DNA of 64,000 nucleotides, taken from assembly GCA_963789565.1 (NCBI GenBank), contig CAWBKX010000002.1:744001-808000 (forward strand), read 5' to 3'. Source of the stretch: CALAGB01 sp963789565. GTDB taxonomy: Bacteria > Chloroflexota > Chloroflexia > Thermomicrobiales > Thermomicrobiaceae. Both the position numbers and the translations under genes were made by a program. The first letter of the stretch is position 1. Every line of letters begins with the position of its first letter. The notes below the pieces were generated by a model. It was given only the letters and a program-made list of their open reading frames with translations. It did no database searches and had not been told where the DNA came from. Below are positions 17,582 to 26,485 of this stretch, one piece after another.

Positions 17582-18913
17582 TTGGACACACTGAAATCAC
17601 CCGATATGCCACTCATCGTGCCCCCGATCGCCAACCGCGTGGCCATGATATCCGTCCACACTTCGCCGTTTGCCCAGCTTGGCGGACGTGACACCGGCGG
17701 CATGAACGTCTATGTGCGAGAGCTCAGCCGCAACCTTTCTGACCGGGGCATCAAAGTCGATATCTTCACGCGCCGAACTGACCGACAAACGCCCCACATC
17801 ACGGACGTCATCGACGGCGTGCGCCTGATCAACGTCGAGGCGGGGCCGCCGGAGCCGGTCGGTAAAGACACGCTCTTCTGCTCGCTGCCGGAATTCGCCA
17901 GCGAAATGGCGTACTTGGCGATTCAGGAAGGCCATCGCTACGACGTCGTGCACGCGCATTACTGGCTTTCTGGCTGGGCCGCCAATCTCCTCAAGGCTTA
18001 CTGGGACGTCCCTTTGGTGATGATGTTCCACACCCTGGCCCACCTCAAGAACGCCGTCGCGGGACAGGGCGACAAAGAGACGTTGCTGCGGCTGCAAATC
18101 GAGAGCCAGTTGATGGAGATATCTGACGCCATCATCACCGCGAATCCGGACGAGCAAGACGAACTCATCCGTCGGTTGAACGCCGACGAGAAGCGCGTTT
18201 CACTCGTGCCACCCGGCATTGATCTGGATCTGTTTCAGCCGAGCGACTCCGCTGCCGCGCGCCGCGCCCTTGATCTGCCGCTCGGTCCGCTGGTTCTCTT
18301 CGTCGGGCGCATCGACCCGGTCAAGGGCATCGACACACTCTTCGAGGGTTTTCACGACCTCCTGCGCAGCCATAACTGGGCGGGGCAACCGCCGCGTTTG
18401 GTCTTTGTTGGGGGTCTCATCCGCATCGAGGGCACTGGCTCGACCATGGATGCCGACCTTCAGCGCCTGGCGCGTCGCGCCGAAGAGCTTGGGTTGTCTG
18501 ATTCGGTCCTCTTCCGCGGCTCGCAACCTCGACAACTGTTGCCGCTCTATTACAACGCTGTCGACGTATGTGCCGTACCGTCGCGCTACGAGTCGTTCGG
18601 TTTGGTCGCGGTCGAAGCTATGGCATGCGGCACACCGATTGTGGCGTCCAGTGTGGGTGGGCTCCGCTTCACCATCGACGATGGCGTCTCTGGTCTTCTC
18701 GTCCCGCATTCCGAACCGAAAGAGTTGGCGTCGGCCCTCCATCGGCTGCTGACGGATCACAATCTCCGCTCACAAATGCAGGTTGGGGCACGTCAGGCAG
18801 CAGTCCGCTACTCCTGGCAAACCATTACCTCGTCGATGTTGCGCGTCTATGAGCGTGCGATGTCTCTCGAGCAGTCAAGCCACTCCGCTCCCGGATTTGC
18901 CAGCGTCTCCTAA
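17582..18913 (+). CDS. GT4-family glycosyltransferase (MshA / sucrose-synthase-like)
   Basis: A retaining GT-B glycosyltransferase of about 443 aa. The N-terminal acceptor half has SVHTSPFAQLGGRDTGGMNVYVRELSRNL and DVVHAHYWLSGW, both typical of MshA and sucrose-phosphate-synthase-like enzymes. The nucleotide-sugar half has VPPGIDLDLF, FVGRIDPVKGIDTL and the E-x7-E motif in SRYESFGLVAVEAMACGTPIV. The acceptor cannot be read from sequence; candidates include inositol phosphate, fructose phosphate or a lipid. The start is uncertain: TTG 17582 follows GAAGGGG at 17563-17569, while TTG 17558 and ATG 17606 are also in frame. Confidence 0.85.
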   Translation: MDTLKSPDMPLIVPPIANRVAMISVHTSPFAQLGGRDTGGMNVYVRELSRNLSDRGIKVDIFTRRTDRQTPHITDVIDGVRLINVEAGPPEPVGKDTLFCSLPEFASEMAYLAIQEGHRYDVVHAHYWLSGWAANLLKAYWDVPLVMMFHTLAHLKNAVAGQGDKETLLRLQIESQLMEISDAIITANPDEQDELIRRLNADEKRVSLVPPGIDLDLFQPSDSAAARRALDLPLGPLVLFVGRIDPVKGIDTLFEGFHDLLRSHNWAGQPPRLVFVGGLIRIEGTGSTMDADLQRLARRAEELGLSDSVLFRGSQPRQLLPLYYNAVDVCAVPSRYESFGLVAVEAMACGTPIVASSVGGLRFTIDDGVSGLLVPHSEPKELASALHRLLTDHNLRSQMQVGARQAAVRYSWQTITSSMLRVYERAMSLEQSSHSAPGFASVS

Positions 18914-19006
18914 TGTCATCGCGGCGGTCCTTCCGTGCGCGCAGACAACACCCGTCAAACGCTAGACTACGTGTCATTAGTCGCGTGTCGGTTTGAGGGG
19001 GAGCGT

Positions 19007-19711
19007 GTGCCTGTATTCCGCGTCGATCAGTCGGTCTTCGAGCTGTTTCCCAATGCGCGCTTCGCCGCGGTCGCGCTGCGAGGAGCGTCGAACACGGGTA
19101 CGAACCCAGAGATCGAGCAGTTGCTCGACGACGCGGCCGCGCGAGTGCAAGCGCAGTTCTCGGGCGTGGACCCAAAGTCGCTCGCCAATATCGCGGTTTG
19201 GCGCGAAACCTTCTCCGCCAGAGGATGGACGCCAAGTAAGTATCTGAGCTCGATCGAAGCGCTGGTTCGTCGACTGGCCAAAGGTGGCGATATGCCGCGC
19301 ATCAATGCCGCGGTCGACCTTGCCAACAGCGTGTCGCTTTCCTACCTCGTCCCGATCGGAGCTCACGATCTCGACACAGCGCCGCATGGCATTGAGGTGC
19401 GTCTGACACGGCCAGATGACCGCTTTCGACCCATGGGTGACACTCCGGACGAAGCGCCCAACGATGGCGAGATCGTATACGTCCACCAGCATGACGTGCG
19501 CACGCGGCGCTGGGTGTGGCGACAGAGCCGCACCGGGCTGCTCAGTCAGGACGCCACGAACATCCTCTTCCCGATCGACGGGTTCACGCCACAGACAGCA
19601 AGCGCGGTGTATGGCGCTGCTGAGCGTCTGACAGAGTTGGCGCCTCGGATTTTGGGCGGAACCGCAACCATGCACCGCATCGACCCGGAGCATCCTGCCG
19701 TCGAAGAATGA
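19007..19711 (+). CDS. Stand-alone B3/4 domain protein
   Basis: A 234-aa protein resembling the B3/B4 editing domain of the phenylalanyl-tRNA synthetase beta chain, found on its own (COG3382-type). Features include WRETFSARGWTPSKYLSSIEALVRR and INAAVDLANSVSLSYLVPIGAHDLD. In PheT this domain removes mischarged tyrosine. Stand-alone copies are thought to act in trans or in other amino-acyl recognition, but the activity here is inferred. I choose GTG 19007 after the purine-rich GAGGGGGAG; the longer in-frame start at 18935 lacks support. Confidence 0.75.
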   Translation: MPVFRVDQSVFELFPNARFAAVALRGASNTGTNPEIEQLLDDAAARVQAQFSGVDPKSLANIAVWRETFSARGWTPSKYLSSIEALVRRLAKGGDMPRINAAVDLANSVSLSYLVPIGAHDLDTAPHGIEVRLTRPDDRFRPMGDTPDEAPNDGEIVYVHQHDVRTRRWVWRQSRTGLLSQDATNILFPIDGFTPQTASAVYGAAERLTELAPRILGGTATMHRIDPEHPAVEE

Positions 19712-19886
19712 GCTTTCGGCCACTCCTGTCAGATCGACCGACGTCTCATAGTGCTCGATCGGGCCATGGAAATACCAGCGTTAGAGAGATTATTCGCAAA
19801 CTATTCAAACGGTCCTGTGCACCGCGGACGGTAGCCACCGTTTGGGGGCGAAGAATCAGCTCTTTGAACGGCAGCGCCAATAAGAA

Positions 19887-19920
19887 ACGGCCCGGGTGAT
19901 TTCACTCGGGCCGTTTTTTT
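19887..19920 (+). terminator. Terminator between B3/4 gene and secA
   Basis: A 12-bp stem, ACGGCCCGGGTG with CACTCGGGCCGT (one G-U pair), loop ATTT, followed by seven or more T. It ends plus-strand transcription shortly before the convergent secA stop. An A-rich flank on the other side may let it work in both directions. Confidence 0.85.
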
Positions 19921-19948
19921 GCTCGTGGTTCGTGGAATTGTGCGAGGA

Positions 19949-22549
19949 CTACAGCCCTCGCCGCACCGCGGACGACGCCCCGTGGCAATTCTTGAATTTC
20001 TTGCCACTGCCGCACGGGCACGGATCGTTTCGTCCGACTTTCCCTTTGGCTCTGCGCTGAACCGGACCGGCTTCTTGTGGATGGTTGGTCTGCCCGATCT
20101 GCTGCGCAGGGCGGGCCATGATCGGCGCCAGGCGCACGTTGAAGATCATGTGCGCGACGTCGTACTCGATGTTCTGCAGCAGCGCCTGGAACATGCGGAA
20201 GCCTTCGGTCTTGTACTCGACCAACGGATCACGCTGCCCGTAGGCCTGCAGCCCGATTCCCTGACGCATGTGATCCATCGACGTCAGGTGCTCGACCCAC
20301 AGCTTGTCGATAACCTGGAGCATGACCAGACGCTCGAGCGTCCGCATCTGCTCCTCGCCCATCTCTTCTTCGCGCTTGTTGTAGATATCTGCGGCACCCG
20401 CCGAGAGAATTTCGACGATCTCGTCGCTCGATCGATCCTGAATGTCCCGAACCGACATGTTCGGATCACCAACCACACCGCCGAACGCGCGCAGTATCTC
20501 GTCGTAATCGGGGGACTCATGCTTGTCGACTGGCATATTTGCCTCGACCAGCACCTCCACCTGATGCTCGACCAGATCGAGCATGTGCTGCTTCAGATTC
20601 TCGCCGTCGAGCAGCTTTCGCCGCTCGGCATAGATCACTTCGCGATGCCGATTCATGACGTCGTCGTATTCGACAAGGTGCTTGCGCAGGTCGAAGTTGT
20701 GGCCCTCGACTTTGGTCTGGGCATTCTCAATCGTCTTCGAGATCAGTCCGTGCTCGATCGGCGTCTCATCGTCCATGCCCAGCTTGTCCATGAGACCGCT
20801 GATGCGATTGGAACCAAACCGACGCAGGAGCTCGTCTTCAAGAGAAAGGAAGAATCGACTCGAACCCGGGTCACCTTGACGACCGGCACGGCCTCGCAGC
20901 TGGTTATCGATGCGGCGCGACTCATGACGCTCAGTGCCGATGATGTGCAGGCCGCCCTTATCCGTGACGCCCGCACCCAAGGTGATGTCGGTGCCACGAC
21001 CGGCCATGTTCGTGGCAATGGTCACGGAACGTGGTTGTCCTGCCTGCGCCACGATGGCCGCTTCACGCTCGTGGAACTTCGCGTTGAGCACCTCATGTTT
21101 GACGCCGCGGCGCTGCAGCAGATCGCTCAGCAATTCGCTCTTTTCGACTGAAGTCGTGCCGACGAGCACGGGACGCCCTTCGGAGGCCATCGTGTCGATC
21201 TCCCTGGCGACCGCGTTGAACTTCGCCATCTCGGAGCGATAGACCTGGTCGGGGAAGTCTTCGCGCACCATCACTTGGTTGGTCGGGATGACCACGACCT
21301 CCAGGTTGTAGATCGTAGCGAACTCTTCGGCCTCGGTCTCGGCCGTGCCGGTCATTCCAGCCAACTTGTTGTACATGCGGAAGTAATTCTGGAACGTGAT
21401 GGTGGCCTGAGTGACCGTCTCCTGTTGCACCCGGACGTTCTCTTTGGCTTCGATGGCCTGATGGAGACCTTCGCTGTATCGACGTCCGAGCATCATGCGA
21501 CCGGTGAACTCGTCCACGATGATGACTTCGCCATCACGGACGATGTAGTCCTTGTCGCGGTGGAAGAGCGCCTGCGCCTTGAGCGCCTGCTCGAGGTAGT
21601 GCGTCAACTCCGAGTAGCGGTCGTCGTAGAGGCTTTGTCCTTCCGGGATCTGCAGGAGGCGTTCCATCTTGTCGACACCGTCATCGGTCAAAATGGAGCT
21701 CTTCTGCTTAAGGTCGATCTCGTAGTGGACGTTCTCTCGCAGTTGTCGCACAAGCTGCGCAAACTGATAGTAACGATCTATCGTCTCCTCGGCGTTGCCG
21801 GAGATGATCAACGGCGTACGAGCTTCATCGATGAGAATGTTGTCCACTTCATCGACGATAGCGTAGTGCAGCGGACGCTGCACCTGCGCCTCTTTGACGA
21901 GGGCAAGGTTGTCGCGCAGGTAGTCGAACCCGAACTCGTGGTTCGTGCCGTAGGTGATGTCGGCCAGGTAGGCCTCTTGCCGCGTGGCAGGCCGCCAGTG
22001 ATTCAAGCGATCGTCTGGACTAACATCCTCGTCGACAAATTCCGGATCGTAGATGGCCGCGGTTTCATGCGTGATAACGCCAACCGATATTCCAAGGCGA
22101 TGGTAAAGAGGGCCCATCCAGCCGCCGCCGATGCGAGAGAGATAATCGTTTGGGGTGATGAGATGCGCGCCCTTGCCCTCGAGTGAGTTGAGGTAGAGAG
22201 GCAAGGTCGCGACCTGGGTCTTACCCTCACCGGTCTTCATCTCGGCGATCTTGCCTTGATGAAGGACGATTCCACCCATCAATTGGACGTCGAACGGACG
22301 TTGTCCGATCGAGCGCTTTGCGGCCTCTCGAACCGCGGCGTAGGCCTCAGGCAGAATGTCGTCGAGTTCCTCGTCCCCCTCCTCTTCGTCGATGCGCTGG
22401 CGAAACTCCGCCGTCTTGGCGCGGAGCTCGTCATCCGTCAGTCGCTCGAATTGAGGCTCGAGTTCATTGATCTCGTCGACGACTTCCTGGAGATCCTTCA
22501 ACACCTTGTCATTGGGATTGCCAAGAATCTTCGTCAATAGGTTTCGCAT
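19949..22549 (-). CDS. secA: Preprotein translocase ATPase subunit SecA
   Basis: The motor ATPase that drives proteins through SecYEG, 866 aa. The first nucleotide-binding fold has MKTGEGKTQVATLPLYLN, VDEVDNILIDEARTPLIIS and the preprotein cross-linking region; the second has VGTTSVEKSELLSDLL and TNMAGRGTDITLGAGV with the RIDNQLRGRAGRQGDPGSS segment. The C-terminus carries the zinc-binding SEC-C motif with Cys-x-Cys-x8-Cys-His (CPCGSGKKFKNCHG). An insert of about 30 residues near positions 160-195 (AAIYDPEFVDEDVSPDDR) separates conserved blocks. The gene appears monocistronic. Confidence 0.97.
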   Translation of the reverse strand: MRNLLTKILGNPNDKVLKDLQEVVDEINELEPQFERLTDDELRAKTAEFRQRIDEEEGDEELDDILPEAYAAVREAAKRSIGQRPFDVQLMGGIVLHQGKIAEMKTGEGKTQVATLPLYLNSLEGKGAHLITPNDYLSRIGGGWMGPLYHRLGISVGVITHETAAIYDPEFVDEDVSPDDRLNHWRPATRQEAYLADITYGTNHEFGFDYLRDNLALVKEAQVQRPLHYAIVDEVDNILIDEARTPLIISGNAEETIDRYYQFAQLVRQLRENVHYEIDLKQKSSILTDDGVDKMERLLQIPEGQSLYDDRYSELTHYLEQALKAQALFHRDKDYIVRDGEVIIVDEFTGRMMLGRRYSEGLHQAIEAKENVRVQQETVTQATITFQNYFRMYNKLAGMTGTAETEAEEFATIYNLEVVVIPTNQVMVREDFPDQVYRSEMAKFNAVAREIDTMASEGRPVLVGTTSVEKSELLSDLLQRRGVKHEVLNAKFHEREAAIVAQAGQPRSVTIATNMAGRGTDITLGAGVTDKGGLHIIGTERHESRRIDNQLRGRAGRQGDPGSSRFFLSLEDELLRRFGSNRISGLMDKLGMDDETPIEHGLISKTIENAQTKVEGHNFDLRKHLVEYDDVMNRHREVIYAERRKLLDGENLKQHMLDLVEHQVEVLVEANMPVDKHESPDYDEILRAFGGVVGDPNMSVRDIQDRSSDEIVEILSAGAADIYNKREEEMGEEQMRTLERLVMLQVIDKLWVEHLTSMDHMRQGIGLQAYGQRDPLVEYKTEGFRMFQALLQNIEYDVAHMIFNVRLAPIMARPAQQIGQTNHPQEAGPVQRRAKGKVGRNDPCPCGSGKKFKNCHGASSAVRRGL

Positions 22550-22652
22550 GCTGGGGATCTCCCGTAGTCTGTTTAGATCGTGGTCTGAAGTTTTCAGGCC
22601 GCACCACGCATAAGTGTACTTTCCGCCCCCAACCTAGTCGAATCGACCGCGA

Positions 22653-24329
22653 CTACAGTCGAGATCGGGAGCGTGCACTCGCGCGAAACATGTCGTAATC
22701 CGGGTACTTGATCGCGTGTCCATCGGCGAGCCATAGGATGGGCGCATCGAAATCGCGTAAGAATGCGCGGTCATGAACGACTGAAATGACCGAACCGGCA
22801 AACGCCTCCAGGCTGCGCTGGAATTGGTCTCGCCCTTCGATATCGAGATGATTCAGCGGCTCGTCCAGCACAAGCAGGTTACAGCCCCGAAGCATAAGCA
22901 GCGCAAGTTGAAGTCGCGATCGTTCACCAGGTGAGCAATCTCCGACCCTGCGAAACACGTCGTTACCGGAGAACAGGAAGAAATGCAGGAAGCTGCGAGC
23001 GTCAGTTTGAGTCATCGCCCGCTCGTGAAGCGCCGTGTCGAGCACGGTCGAATCCATGTCGAGCGTCTCCTGCTCCTGCGCCAGGAGGCCGATTCGCACC
23101 CCGGTGCCAACCTCTACCGTTCCACTGTTGGGCTGTAGTTCGCCTGTAATAAGCTGAACGAGCGTCGTCTTCCCCGATCCGTTCGGACCGACGATCGAGA
23201 TGCGTTCGCCGTACCGAAGATCAAAACGGACGTGCTCAAAGAGCATCGGTTCACCCGCATAGGCGAAACTGAGATCGTCAACCCGAAGTACGGCGCGCCC
23301 AGCCGGCGGCGCGTCTCCGAAATCCAGGTTCAGTGACCACTCGAGCTGCGGCTTCTCGACCCGTTCGTCCGAATCCATAAAGCGGTTGAGCTTCTTCTCG
23401 CGTGATTTGGCCAGTCCAGCCTTTTTGCGCGCCAAGCGGCGCACGCCTGGTTGTCGTGGCGTGGTCGAAAGCTCGATATCGAGGGCTTCACCTTTGAGCC
23501 TTGCCACATCCGATGCCACCTTCGACACATATTTTTCTTGCTGCACCCAGGTCGCCTGCTGGATCTCAGCTTCACGTTCACGGGCATCCAGGAAATCGCC
23601 GTAATTTCCGGCGTAGCTTGTCAACTGGCGGTTGCGCGGATCGAGATACAGGACGCGGCTTACTGTTCGATCCAGAAATTCACGATCGTGCGAGACGACC
23701 AACACCGACCCGCGGAAGGACGAAACGAAGTCCTCCAGCCACACCAACGCTTCGATGTCGAGATGGTTGGTGGGTTCGTCCAGCAGCAAGATGCCGGGCT
23801 CCTGCAGCAGGAGCATGGATAGCCCGAGGCGCGTCTTCTGGCCCCCGCTCAACGATTCGACCGTCTGGTCCAATCGCGATTCATCGAGTCCGAGTCCATC
23901 GAGGATAGCGACGCTACGCGCCTCCCGTTCGTATCCGCCCAGGGTTTCGAAACGGGCCAGCGCGGCATCGTATTCGTCGAGTGTCGTGGGATCCTCAGCG
24001 CGTTGCGACACATGTTGCATGGCAAGCTGCAGATCGTGTTCAGCGTCATGCCAGTCCGCCAGTGCGCTGGCGATCGCCTCCGCCACGGTCATGGACCCTA
24101 TCTGGTCGAGAACCTGAGGAAGGTATCCCACCGTGACCTCGGAGGGCGAGCGCACGATTTCACCGGAATCGGGTTGGTCGAGACTCGCGATGCAACGGAG
24201 CAGCGTTGTCTTTCCGCAGCCGTTAGGCCCGATGAGACCGACGTGCTCAGCATCGCTGAGCACAAGTGATACGTTGTCGAGGACGATTTCCGCCCCAAAA
24301 TATTTGGTGAGCTGTTTGACTTGCAACAT
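22653..24329 (-). CDS. ABC-F family ATPase
   Basis: A 558-aa protein with two ABC cassettes and no membrane segments, the ABC-F layout of ribosome-acting ATPases. Cassette 1 has Walker A GPNGCGKTT and signature LSGGQKTRLGLSMLLLQEP followed by LLLDEPTNHLD. Cassette 2 has GPNGSGKTT and the signature CSPGERSRLQLALLML, with Walker B LLVLDEPLNHLD. In the second signature the first residues are CSPGE rather than LSGGE, which is seen in some subfamilies. The linker between cassettes is long and Lys/Arg-rich (about residues 235-320). Whether it is a translation factor or a resistance protein cannot be decided here. Confidence 0.9.
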   Translation of the reverse strand: MLQVKQLTKYFGAEIVLDNVSLVLSDAEHVGLIGPNGCGKTTLLRCIASLDQPDSGEIVRSPSEVTVGYLPQVLDQIGSMTVAEAIASALADWHDAEHDLQLAMQHVSQRAEDPTTLDEYDAALARFETLGGYEREARSVAILDGLGLDESRLDQTVESLSGGQKTRLGLSMLLLQEPGILLLDEPTNHLDIEALVWLEDFVSSFRGSVLVVSHDREFLDRTVSRVLYLDPRNRQLTSYAGNYGDFLDAREREAEIQQATWVQQEKYVSKVASDVARLKGEALDIELSTTPRQPGVRRLARKKAGLAKSREKKLNRFMDSDERVEKPQLEWSLNLDFGDAPPAGRAVLRVDDLSFAYAGEPMLFEHVRFDLRYGERISIVGPNGSGKTTLVQLITGELQPNSGTVEVGTGVRIGLLAQEQETLDMDSTVLDTALHERAMTQTDARSFLHFFLFSGNDVFRRVGDCSPGERSRLQLALLMLRGCNLLVLDEPLNHLDIEGRDQFQRSLEAFAGSVISVVHDRAFLRDFDAPILWLADGHAIKYPDYDMFRASARSRSRL

Positions 24330-24582
24330 GATCTGTAGCCATTCCTCGTTTGACGTGACTTTTCGGCGTCTGTTGAGGTGGCTAGTTGATCAAGTGCTTC
24401 TCCAGGGAGGCACGTCGTGTCGCACCCACGACGGTAACGGAAGTGTGAAGCGCTCGACGCGCAACAGGCCAAGTATAGGAAATGCATTGCGTTCGTTCAA
24501 ACCGAGCGCGAATCTCATGACGATCAACGAAACTTGATACAGTCTTGTCGGTACGTTTCCACGCATCAGTGAAGGGCTCCAG
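24330..24582. other. Divergent intergenic region, nothing certain
   Basis: About 250 bases between the ABC-F gene and the alkyltransferase-like gene, which point away from each other. Both promoters must lie here. I see no confident -35/-10 pair, palindrome or structured RNA. Confidence 0.5.
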
Positions 24583-24975
24583 GTGTCCTCTAAGTCCACG
24601 TCTGACGAGACCAACCCACCAGACTCAACCCCCGCCGATGAACGACCGCGATTCGTGGATCGGGTGCACGACATCGTTCGACGGATCCCGCGCGGCCGCG
24701 TGACCACGTACGGTCGAATAGCTCACGCGGTTGGAGCGCCACGGTCGGCGCGCATGGTCGGATGGGCGATGCACAACTCTCCTGACGACGTGTCAGAGAT
24801 TGCTCATCGGGTGATCAATCGCAATGGAGAGCTGACAGGTGGATGGTCGTGGGGGCACCCAGACATCATGAAAGCGCTGCTGGTGGAGGAAGGCATCACG
24901 TTCGTCGACGAATATCAGGTCGATCTGCCCAAACACGTCTGGGAACCTGAACTTGACGAGGCCGAAGAACCCTGA
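24583..24975 (+). CDS. Alkyltransferase-like protein (MGMT fold, no catalytic Cys)
   Basis: A 130-aa protein with the DNA-binding domain of O6-methylguanine-DNA methyltransferase: VDRVHDIVRRIPRGRVTTYGRIAHAVGAPRSARMVGWAMHN. The active-site region, PCHRV in MGMT and PWHRV in many ATL proteins, reads EIAHRVINRNGEL. Both the Cys and the preceding Pro are absent, so it cannot transfer alkyl groups to itself. ATL proteins flag alkylated guanine for nucleotide excision repair; that role here is by family. It is convergent with thiS, with stop codons almost touching. The start is GTG 24583. Confidence 0.88.
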   Translation: MSSKSTSDETNPPDSTPADERPRFVDRVHDIVRRIPRGRVTTYGRIAHAVGAPRSARMVGWAMHNSPDDVSEIAHRVINRNGELTGGWSWGHPDIMKALLVEEGITFVDEYQVDLPKHVWEPELDEAEEP

Positions 24976-24976
24976 G

Positions 24977-25177
24977 CTAGCCGCCTCCGACGAAATGGAC
25001 AATCTCCAGTTCGTCGCCTTCTTCAACCGGTTTGGATTCGAAATCCGAACGCGGCACGATATTGCCGTTTTGCTCCACCGCCACCAGTGACGTCTTGAGA
25101 CCACGCATGCGGACCAAATCGGCGATCGTGCGAACGTCGCTCAGTTGCGTTGCTTTCCCATTGATCGTCACGTTCAT
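24977..25177 (-). CDS. thiS: Sulfur carrier protein ThiS
   Basis: A 66-aa ubiquitin-like sulfur carrier for thiazole formation. It begins MNVTINGKATQL and ends in the required Gly-Gly (HFVGGG), which is adenylated and thiocarboxylated before ThiG uses it. EEGDELEIVHFVGGG is typical. It is the last gene of the thi operon and overlaps tenI by four bases. No ThiF-like adenylase is in the operon. Confidence 0.93.
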   Translation of the reverse strand: MNVTINGKATQLSDVRTIADLVRMRGLKTSLVAVEQNGNIVPRSDFESKPVEEGDELEIVHFVGGG

Positions 25178-25809
25178 CTCAATCCTCCTTGTCGGAGTGC
25201 GTCTGAGTAGGATCGCGCCGCTGAGCGAGGATCGGGCGCGGACAGGATTCCGGACAAGACCGCGACGCCATGAGCGCCAGCGCGCAAGACCTCGGACACG
25301 CGTTCCGGCGTGATGCCACCAATGGCGATCACCGGGACAGGACAGTTCGCCACGATCTCGGCGATGAACTCGGGCCCTCTCGGAGATTGACCAGGTTTAC
25401 TGGCCGTTTCGTAAACGTGTCCAGCAATCACGAAATCGGCGCCATCTCGAGCAGCAGCGCTGGCTCCTTCAACGTCATGGACCGATCGGCCAATCAGAAG
25501 GGCCTCACCAGCGATGCGCCGCACGTCGGCAACCGGCAGCGAAGCCTCACCCAGTTCCACTCCGCCCGCGCCCGCGATCATGACCACGTCGACCCGATCG
25601 TTGATGATGATCGTGGTTCGACTGTCGATCTGTTCGCGAAGTTGACACGCAACCCGAAGCAGTTCGCTCGCTGACAACGTCTTCTCGCGCAGGTGAACCG
25701 CATCCACGCCCACTTTTGCCACCACACAGGCGATCTCGACGAACCGTGTGACTTCGCACAACCGACGGTCGCTGATCAGGTGCAGACGAGGGATCGCGCT
25801 TGCTCTCAC
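25174..25809 (-). CDS. tenI: Thiazole tautomerase TenI
   Basis: A 211-aa ThiE/TenI-fold protein. The segment IGRSVHD, GADFVIAGHVYETASKPGQ, RGPEFI, VIAIGGITPERVSEVLRAGAHGVAVLSGI matches TenI of Bacillus subtilis as I remember it (GRSVHS, GHVFETDCKKG, RG) rather than ThiE (GVGPVxxTxTK). TenI aromatises the thiazole product of ThiG. It keeps HLREK near residue 41, an N-terminal motif shared with ThiE. It overlaps both neighbours by four bases. A second ThiE is the alternative reading. Confidence 0.85.
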   Translation of the reverse strand: MRASAIPRLHLISDRRLCEVTRFVEIACVVAKVGVDAVHLREKTLSASELLRVACQLREQIDSRTTIIINDRVDVVMIAGAGGVELGEASLPVADVRRIAGEALLIGRSVHDVEGASAAARDGADFVIAGHVYETASKPGQSPRGPEFIAEIVANCPVPVIAIGGITPERVSEVLRAGAHGVAVLSGILSAPDPRSAARSYSDALRQGGLR

Positions 25810-26480
25810 AGAGCGCCAGTTCGCGCCGACTCGACCGCCCGCTTCAGCCGCAGCGTGGCATCGCGGACATCCTCTTGCGCCACCACGGCAGAAATAACTG
25901 CTACCCCAACCGCTCCGGCCCGAATGACGTCCGCCGCGTTATCCGCATTGATCCCACCGATGCCGACCACTGGGATCGCGACAGCATCGCGGACTTCTTT
26001 GATGCGCCGTATGCCGACTGCCTCTCCGGCGTCCGACTTGGTCGTTGTTCCATAGACCGGTCCAACACCCAGGTAGTCGGCTCCGAGACGCGGTGCGTGA
26101 ACGGCGTCGACCAACGTGGCGGGGGAATAGCCGATCACCATGGCATCACCGACGATCCGGCGAGCGTCCGGAACCGGCAAATCCTCGTCTCCGAGATGGA
26201 CCGCGTCCGCCTCGAGCGCCAGAGCCAGATCGACCCGGTCGTTGACCACGAACATGACTCCTGTCTGACGGCACATGTCGCGTAGCTCCCGACCAACAGA
26301 CATCGCGTCATGCAACGAGCCCGTCTTCCAGCGGAGCTGAATGGCGGTTGCCCCACCCGCGATCGCCTCGCGAACGACCTCCTGCTCGGAGCGTCCACGC
26401 GACAAGCCTCGGTCGGTAAGAACGTATACCGCCAGCGCTTGCCGCAGCCACTCTCCCGAAAAGGATGACCCCGTCGCCAT
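25806..26480 (-). CDS. thiE: Thiamine-phosphate synthase
   Basis: A 224-aa enzyme that joins hydroxymethylpyrimidine diphosphate and thiazole phosphate to thiamine phosphate. It has VVNDRVDLALALEADAVHLGDEDLP, ADYLGVGPVYGTTTKSDAG and PVVGIGGINADNAADVIRAGA, all diagnostic of ThiE. The first substrate motif reads QLRWK where QLREK is usual. It has its own downstream partner TenI, coupled by an ATGA overlap. Confidence 0.92.
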   Translation of the reverse strand: MATGSSFSGEWLRQALAVYVLTDRGLSRGRSEQEVVREAIAGGATAIQLRWKTGSLHDAMSVGRELRDMCRQTGVMFVVNDRVDLALALEADAVHLGDEDLPVPDARRIVGDAMVIGYSPATLVDAVHAPRLGADYLGVGPVYGTTTKSDAGEAVGIRRIKEVRDAVAIPVVGIGGINADNAADVIRAGAVGVAVISAVVAQEDVRDATLRLKRAVESARTGAL

Positions 26481-26485
26481 GGCGC

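Noticed and set aside
19919..21151. Long plus-strand open frame of 410 codons
   Set aside because: It lies antisense inside secA, whose protein is unmistakable; codon bias of a GC-rich gene explains the open frame.
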